Positions 59,198 to 64,000 of a DNA stretch of 64,000 nt are shown piece after piece. The position numbers and the translations under genes are program-made. Within the stretch, counting starts at the first letter, position 1. Each line of letters begins with the position of its first letter. The stretch is from Siphonodentalium dalli (taxonomy: Eukaryota > Mollusca > Scaphopoda > Gadilida > Siphonodentaliidae), in the NCBI GenBank assembly GCA_032622095.1, contig CP136067.1, positions 124,037,030-124,101,029 of the forward strand, read 5' to 3'. The notes under the pieces are model-generated. The model saw nothing but the letters and a program-made list of their open reading frames with translations, had not been told where the DNA came from and searched no databases.

Positions 59198-60937
59198 TCA
59201 ACTACAATGATACTTGAAATGGCAACCGTCCTTACATAGATGAACATTGGAGAGTTTGCAACCAAATACAGTTTCTTTTCTTTCTTTTGAGTTCAGATGA
59301 ACCCGACATCGGTTCTTGCGTCCCATGTGTGTGGACACGTGTCCGTTTGAGTTTTCTGGTGATACATTGAGGGCACGTGGCTCTTCTTGTGCTTTGAGTT
59401 TTCTAGAAGAATATACTGCAATCAGTTGATGAGCCAGTTCAATACTAAAATCCATATGCGTGAACACCTTCTTAGAATTATGTCTCTTTGATGTTTCTTT
59501 GAACAAGATGAAACTGTTAACTATTGATGAATTGGCTACCAACCAGAAGATGCATTTCCATGCTTTTTTCCTTTCGCGACCGAGGAGATACGTCATCCTC
59601 AACTGATCATGTTTGTCAACACCATTCATGTACTTGTTGTACATGAATATGCTCATCGGCTGAGTCACTTCAAAAATTGTTTTTCCCTGGCGCCGATTAG
59701 CCATGATATCTGTCGTTGGGTCAGTCATCGTGCTAAGGGTGAACACTTGTTTCTTGTCCTGCCATACCGTTGCCGTGAGAAAATCGCCATCCTGCCTAGT
59801 GTTATAGTCACCTCGATTCATTTTCTTCAGTCGCTGTAAATCCTTCGGGAATCCTTTCCTGTTCTGCCAAACGGTGCCACACGAGTAAAACCCATCGTTT
59901 AGTAAGTCCTGCATGAGGTGCACACTCGTAAAATAGTTATCAAAGAACAAACAGTAATTTTTGTCACACAAATCCGATGACAATGACGTAACCACATCAT
60001 ACCCGAGACCTTTTCCAGACGGTTTGAAATAATGCTTTCCAAGGTATACTTCAAAGTTTAACAGGTAGGCATTGGTGGCATCGTACATCATCCATATTTT
60101 GATCCCTCGTTTTATTGGTTTTGCCGGCATGTATTGCTTGTAGGAGAGACATTGAACTCGTGTTACTTGCCTTCGCAATATATATCTGTCGACGAAGGAA
60201 TGATAAAATGGACGGGACGTCCATTTTATCATTCCTTCGTCGACAGATATATATTGCGAAGGCAAGTAACACGATTTCAATGTTGTTAGTGATGAGTCGA
60301 TGATGTCGCGAACCTTATATAGTGGATCGTACGAATCTGTCCCTTTAGCAGGTTCGCTCTCTCGGTCACTGACGTGGAAGTATTCTGTGATTTTTTCAAA
60401 TCTGCGCCGATTCATAACTTTGCTGATGCCGGCGTTTCCGATAAACTCATCATGTGACCAGTACTGCTTGTATGAGGGAAGGTCATTCACACCCATCATG
60501 ATGTTCATACCGATGTACGCACGAAGTTCTAGTTACGAAATATCAGACCAGTATTTATCAGTCTCGCCCTTTTCTTCCATTTTCCATTTGGCATAGTTGT
60601 TAGTATGCCTGGCTATTTCGGCATACTTCGATGGCGAGAACATAAAATTGAAATATTCCAAAGCTGTTGCTGTATCAGTATCGAATTCATCTGGTATAAC
60701 TGGCCCTGTCCTTTGGGTAAATGGCTGAAGTGATACCTTTCGAAGTTTATTTGACCAGCCAATCGGGTTATTATTCAAGCTGCTATCATCGATGGAGGTC
60801 ACATTGTCGCTGGTAGCAGGGGCAGAGTAATCGTCGTCTGAATCTTCTGATGACGAGGAACCGCAATCTCCGCTAAAATCGCTATCATCTCCCATTAACA
60901 TGTCGATCACTTGCTGTTTCGAAAATGTTGCAGCCAT
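59198..60937 (-). pseudogene. PiggyBac-family transposase, broken
   Basis: The start is MAATFSKQQVIDMLMGDDSD (60937) with an acidic Ser-rich N-terminus. A TAA at 60535-60533 interrupts ...KYWSDIS*LELRAYIGMN..., which otherwise continues in the same frame. Numbering from Met 60508, the catalytic Asp residues are visible at D90 (ISVDEGMIKW), D143 (MMYDATNAYL), D190 (LFFDNYFTS), with the accessory Asp D297 (NGVDKHDQ). The C-terminus has Cys/His spacing C-K-L-S-N-V-H-L-C..C-H-F-K-Y-H, a reduced zinc-binding end. Between D90 and D143 about 23 residues are inserted by an inverted duplication (60159-60273), where relatives go directly from IKW-like to GRLSYKQYMP-like sequence. Family length is normal (~550-580). 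With the stop and insertion it should be inactive. Confidence 0.9.
60159..60273. repeat. Perfect 56-bp inverted duplication with 3-nt spacer inside the transposase
   Basis: Arms 60159-60214 and 60218-60273 are exact reverse complements around GGA. The right arm encodes the normal SCYLPSQYISVDEGMIKW segment. The left arm is its mirror copy and is translated in frame as extra residues. Typical of template switching or hairpin-mediated replication error. Confidence 0.95.
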
Positions 60938-61127
60938 GTTGTTCGTAAATACTTAGAATGGTACCCAAGTAACACAGCATGTGTCGCGCGCGATGCACAC
61001 GGTGCCACGTTTATTGTTATTAGATAGGCAAATAACGAGTTGACATAACCGGGTGGTCTCGATTAGAAACATAGCAAAAGCGGGGGGCATAGGGGCGAAC
61101 TCATTAGTACAGTCTGGGCCTAGTGTG

Positions 61128-61244
61128 GCGCTCTAGGGCGCTTGTGGGGAAGTCTGGTAACGCGCTCTTATGCGCGTCTATGGATATGTTGCGAGGCGCC
61201 CACATGCGCTTATGTGGAAATAGTGCAAAAGCGTCCAGGGACGC
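61128..61244. promoter_or_regulatory. Four phased 14-bp dyads upstream of the piggyBac transposase
   Basis: GCGCTCTAGGGCGC (61128), GCGCTCTTATGCGC (61162), GCGCCCACATGCGC (61196) and GCGTCCAGGGACGC (61231) follow the rule GCGY-N6-RCGC at 34, 34 and 35 bp spacing. Three are followed by TTRTGKGGA. In the fourth, both arms change together (GCGT/ACGC), keeping the dyad. They lie 190-310 bp upstream of the transposase Met. Transposase-binding subterminal repeats or a promoter array are possible; function is inference. Confidence 0.6.
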
Positions 61245-61662
61245 TTATGGGGAGTAAAGAGATAAAACATGCGCAGAAAATTAATACAATTTTAACGTTA
61301 CTAAAGTTATCGTTCGCAAACCAAAATGCGCACGCACGGACGAAATGACGCACACTCGGACAGACGCTGTTGGTTTTCGTAGTTTTCCTGAGACAAATAT
61401 AACTTTGGCATAATGCTCATGTTGAGCCATATCCAAATTAAATCGGTCAATGGTTCACCACACAGTTCGGATGGAAGTGCAACAAGGGCTTTCATGATAA
61501 CGGATACTGTTTATTTCCCATTTTATCTCTGGTGCCATATCAGGATTAGTGAACATTCATCATTATCGGTGTCCTGTCTACGTCATAATTCAGAAACCCC
61601 TCATGTGCCACAAAGTAGTCTAGTCATGTCATGAGATAGAAGCTATCCAGTTCTACGTTTAA

Positions 61663-62114
61663 AGGTACGGGAGGCCTTGGCGGTGGGTATCCTGTCAAAA
61701 TGTTTCAACCCGTCAAAAACCGGCACAAACAGAAAGAACATCAAAATGTAGACATATGTTTGACCATTGTTATGTAAAAAAAAAAAGCATAAACAGTTAC
61801 TTTTCTGGTGTTTGTTTATATTATTATGGTAAACATAAAGAGCGTTCTTTGTTGGTGAATTCCTGATATGGAACTAATAAAGAGCGTTTATACCATTTGT
61901 GTGTGATTAGCCAGCAGCATTGTGCTGTCTTCTGTAACACAATCAGGCTCTTGTTCAGATAAAATATAGTAGATCTTTATGATAACATACTGTTGTTTAC
62001 GCGATTGTCATGGTATATAATTTATGCATTGAACACTAAGCGTGTTAATGTTTTTCTGTTTACGGTGTTTGGAACAGATATGAATATTTTCGACAATTAA
62101 GGCCTCCCGTGCCT
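61663..62114 (+). mobile_element. TTAA-flanked MITE with AGGYACGGGAGGCCTT ends
   Basis: TTAA (61659-61662) precedes AGGTACGGGAGGCCTT. The complement of the right end is AGGCACGGGAGGCCTT, followed by TTAA (62115-62118). The interior has GGCGGTGGGTAT, ACCCGTCAAAAAC, AAAGAGCGTTCTTT and AATAAAGAGCGTTTAT. Related to the copies at 58.4-58.95 and 63.65 kb. Confidence 0.75.
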
Positions 62115-63640
62115 TTAAGTTATTTGATTATATGTTATGTAAGTCGTCATCATTGTTTTTTTTTTTTATAAAATCGTCATCATTGTTATATTTTCATTTT
62201 GTTCTGATGATAATCCAAGTTCAATAAACATCTGAATTTGAATTGATGTCCAGATATCTTGTCATGGTACTCTGACAAAACCCCCTCAGGAAGAAAACAA
62301 ACAGTAGGACAAACCTTTTGGGACCAAACGACATTATTACAAAACGCCCTCGGTTGATATAAGTTATCTGGTTGAGGGAGAAAATAAATAACTTGCATTT
62401 GGCGTCGTCGGCAAAACATGTTCTCTGGTGCATATCTTGGTCGGATTTTGTCGTTAAATAATTTAGCACGGGATACAATCCATACAATTGGGACATTGGT
62501 CATGGCATGGTACATGGAAGTTGACATCAGCATGTTTATAGGGACAAGCACATTTGGTATAATTCGGCCAAAATAAATCATTAACCAAATGATGCAATAC
62601 CGGAAAATGCTCTCGTGCAGAATAGACATGTATGTATATACAGGTGTTCCAATCTCGGTAGCTCGAGCGAGAACAGCATTGTTAACCTACGGCCGGTTCT
62701 GCCAAGTGCGCAACATAAACATGACACGGACCGCACCTCCCCAAGCTGCCTTCATAAGGACAATATAATATCATGCAGCCAATTGCCCTGTATGCATTTG
62801 TTGGCAATCAGGCAAGTTGTTAGCTAAAGCGGAAATGAATATATTAACCAGTGCACATGGACTTGCAACGCGCTCCGCTCCCATTCCATGCATCCAAACG
62901 GCCTCTATGCGCTGTCCCTATTATACATGTACTCGGATAGAGGCAGTTTGGATGCACGTTTTACGTTAATAGTACGGTAGTATTATTAAAGTCAAGGGGA
63001 TCGATACAATACCCCCGTTTACCATCACTAGAAAATCTGACAAATTTAGCCCATTTATCCAACAATGGCATCTATATCGCCATGGGTGGGTCGGCGATTG
63101 ATTCTTTCATTTTAAACCATACATGTACAAACGCTCATCAATTTCATTTCTATATGCAAGCATTTAGTATTTTCTTCTGAATATTGTCTCCCAACAGCGT
63201 CAAAAAGCAAGGTCTGGGTGGCGCAAACGATGTGGCCCGGCACGCATCCAGTTTATTATAATTACAAAACGATCGAACAATCAACTAAAACGTTTAGCGC
63301 TCAATGATCACTTGTTGTCTGATAATGTATCTATGCACACGTCGTCATTATCTATTTTTAACAACCAAATTAGAGGGTAATTATGAAATATTCATTATTG
63401 TTTGAACTCTCCATCGCGATTCGCGATCGCATCTACAAACAACTCGACATATGAAGCTGGGTGTGTTCATTTGCTACAATGAGTATATGACTGAACAAAG
63501 ACACCCAACCCCTCCCCCACACGTTTCAAACGAAAACATTGTCCCGTTAGAAATGTCCTTAAAGTGTTTGTCGGAAAGTGTCATATGCCATGAAGACATG
63601 TAAATAAACGACGAATGGAGATATCGTACGTTGATAACTG
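62115..63640. other. No recognisable gene; one short inverted repeat
   Basis: GCATCCAAACGGCCTCTAT (near 62890) and ATAGAGGCAGTTTGGATGC (near 62937) form an imperfect stem. Minus-strand frames near 62186-62629 have no recognisable domain. Confidence 0.35.
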
Positions 63641-63644
63641 CTTA

Positions 63645-64000
63645 TTGCTATATTAAAGATACGGGCGGCGTTGGCAGTGGGTATGCTGTTAAAATATTCA
63701 CATCCGTCAAAAACAGCCATAAACCTTTGGGAGACTCTTGAAATAATCCGACCTTATGGAGAATCTCGATATATCATTTTCTATGCAACGCGTAGCTTCT
63801 GGGTAAGGTGAGGGCATTTGTTATTAATCGAAAAAAAACATCTTTTATTGCTATATCAAAGATACGGGCGGTGTTGGCAATCATCGCACACCTTGAAGAC
63901 AGTATACTATTACACAATACACTATTTACGCCCCATTATGTTTGCATATGGACAATGCTTTAATATTCCATATGTTGATGGCGGCTTCTGGTTATGGTGA
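63645..64000 (+). repeat. Two ~204-bp direct repeats of the AGATACGGGCGG family end
   Basis: TATTGCTATATYAAAGATAC followed by GGGCGGYGTTGGCA occurs near 63645 and 63849. AGCTTCTGGGTAAGGTGA / GGCTTCTGGTTATGGTGA recurs near 63788 and at the window end. The first is preceded by TTAA, the second by TCAA. It continues past the edge. Confidence 0.6.

Overview
The window looks like AT-rich, gene-poor genomic DNA from a marine invertebrate, most likely a lophotrochozoan and probably a mollusc. Open frames are short, exon-like pieces are bounded by GT/AG splice signals, and nothing resembles an operon. Most of the recognisable sequence is transposable elements: piggyBac, hAT, a Harbinger-like MITE, a TA-flanked MITE family, a non-LTR retrotransposon, foldback elements, and arrays of about 160-170 bp repeats like those in bivalve 'pearl'-type elements. 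The mollusc assignment rests on this repeat style and is inference. I see no convincing intact host gene. The best candidate is a RING-PHD reading frame related to PHRF1 at 14.75-15.91 kb. || Layout. 0-10 kb: a C-terminal exon of a tyrosine-recombinase-like family, a 740-bp tandem triplication interrupted by a hAT element, a Harbinger-like MITE (TTA target duplication) and a 966-bp foldback element. 10-21 kb: hairpin repeats, a broken transposase gene (13.2-14.7 kb, minus) head to head with the PHRF1-like frame, whose RING C-terminal segment is amplified 11 times, then a pearl-like array and a pogo-like transposase tail. 22.3-26.8 kb: a near-identical triplication of a 1.5-kb unit. 28.8-31 kb: a second recombinase relic split by a MITE, and the end of a retrotransposon. 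31.2-35.9 kb: a 4.76-kb repeat-array element inserted into that retrotransposon's reverse transcriptase; it carries a hAT element that was duplicated with it. 37-40 kb: two more recombinase exons, one split by the same MITE family. 40-56 kb: further hAT and inverted-repeat elements, several satellites, and a three-level nest at 48.9-51.8 kb. 58-64 kb: a broken piggyBac transposase with a hairpin-type inverted duplication, a phased array of short dyads upstream of it, and TTAA-flanked MITEs around it. || Several insertions can be checked from the sequence alone. When the insert and one copy of the target duplication are removed, the interrupted coding frame rejoins exactly. This holds for the retrotransposon (10-bp duplication) and for two recombinase relics hit by the CAGTAATGC MITE (TA duplication). 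These give a relative history: retrotransposon, then array element, then hAT insertion, then a 2,113-bp tandem duplication. || Stretches where I see no gene: 1-531, 3796-4505, 7811-10270, 16641-18295, 26792-28805, 43000-43880, 46621-48884, 55511-58400 and 62115-63640. All identifications come from reading the sequence without database searches.
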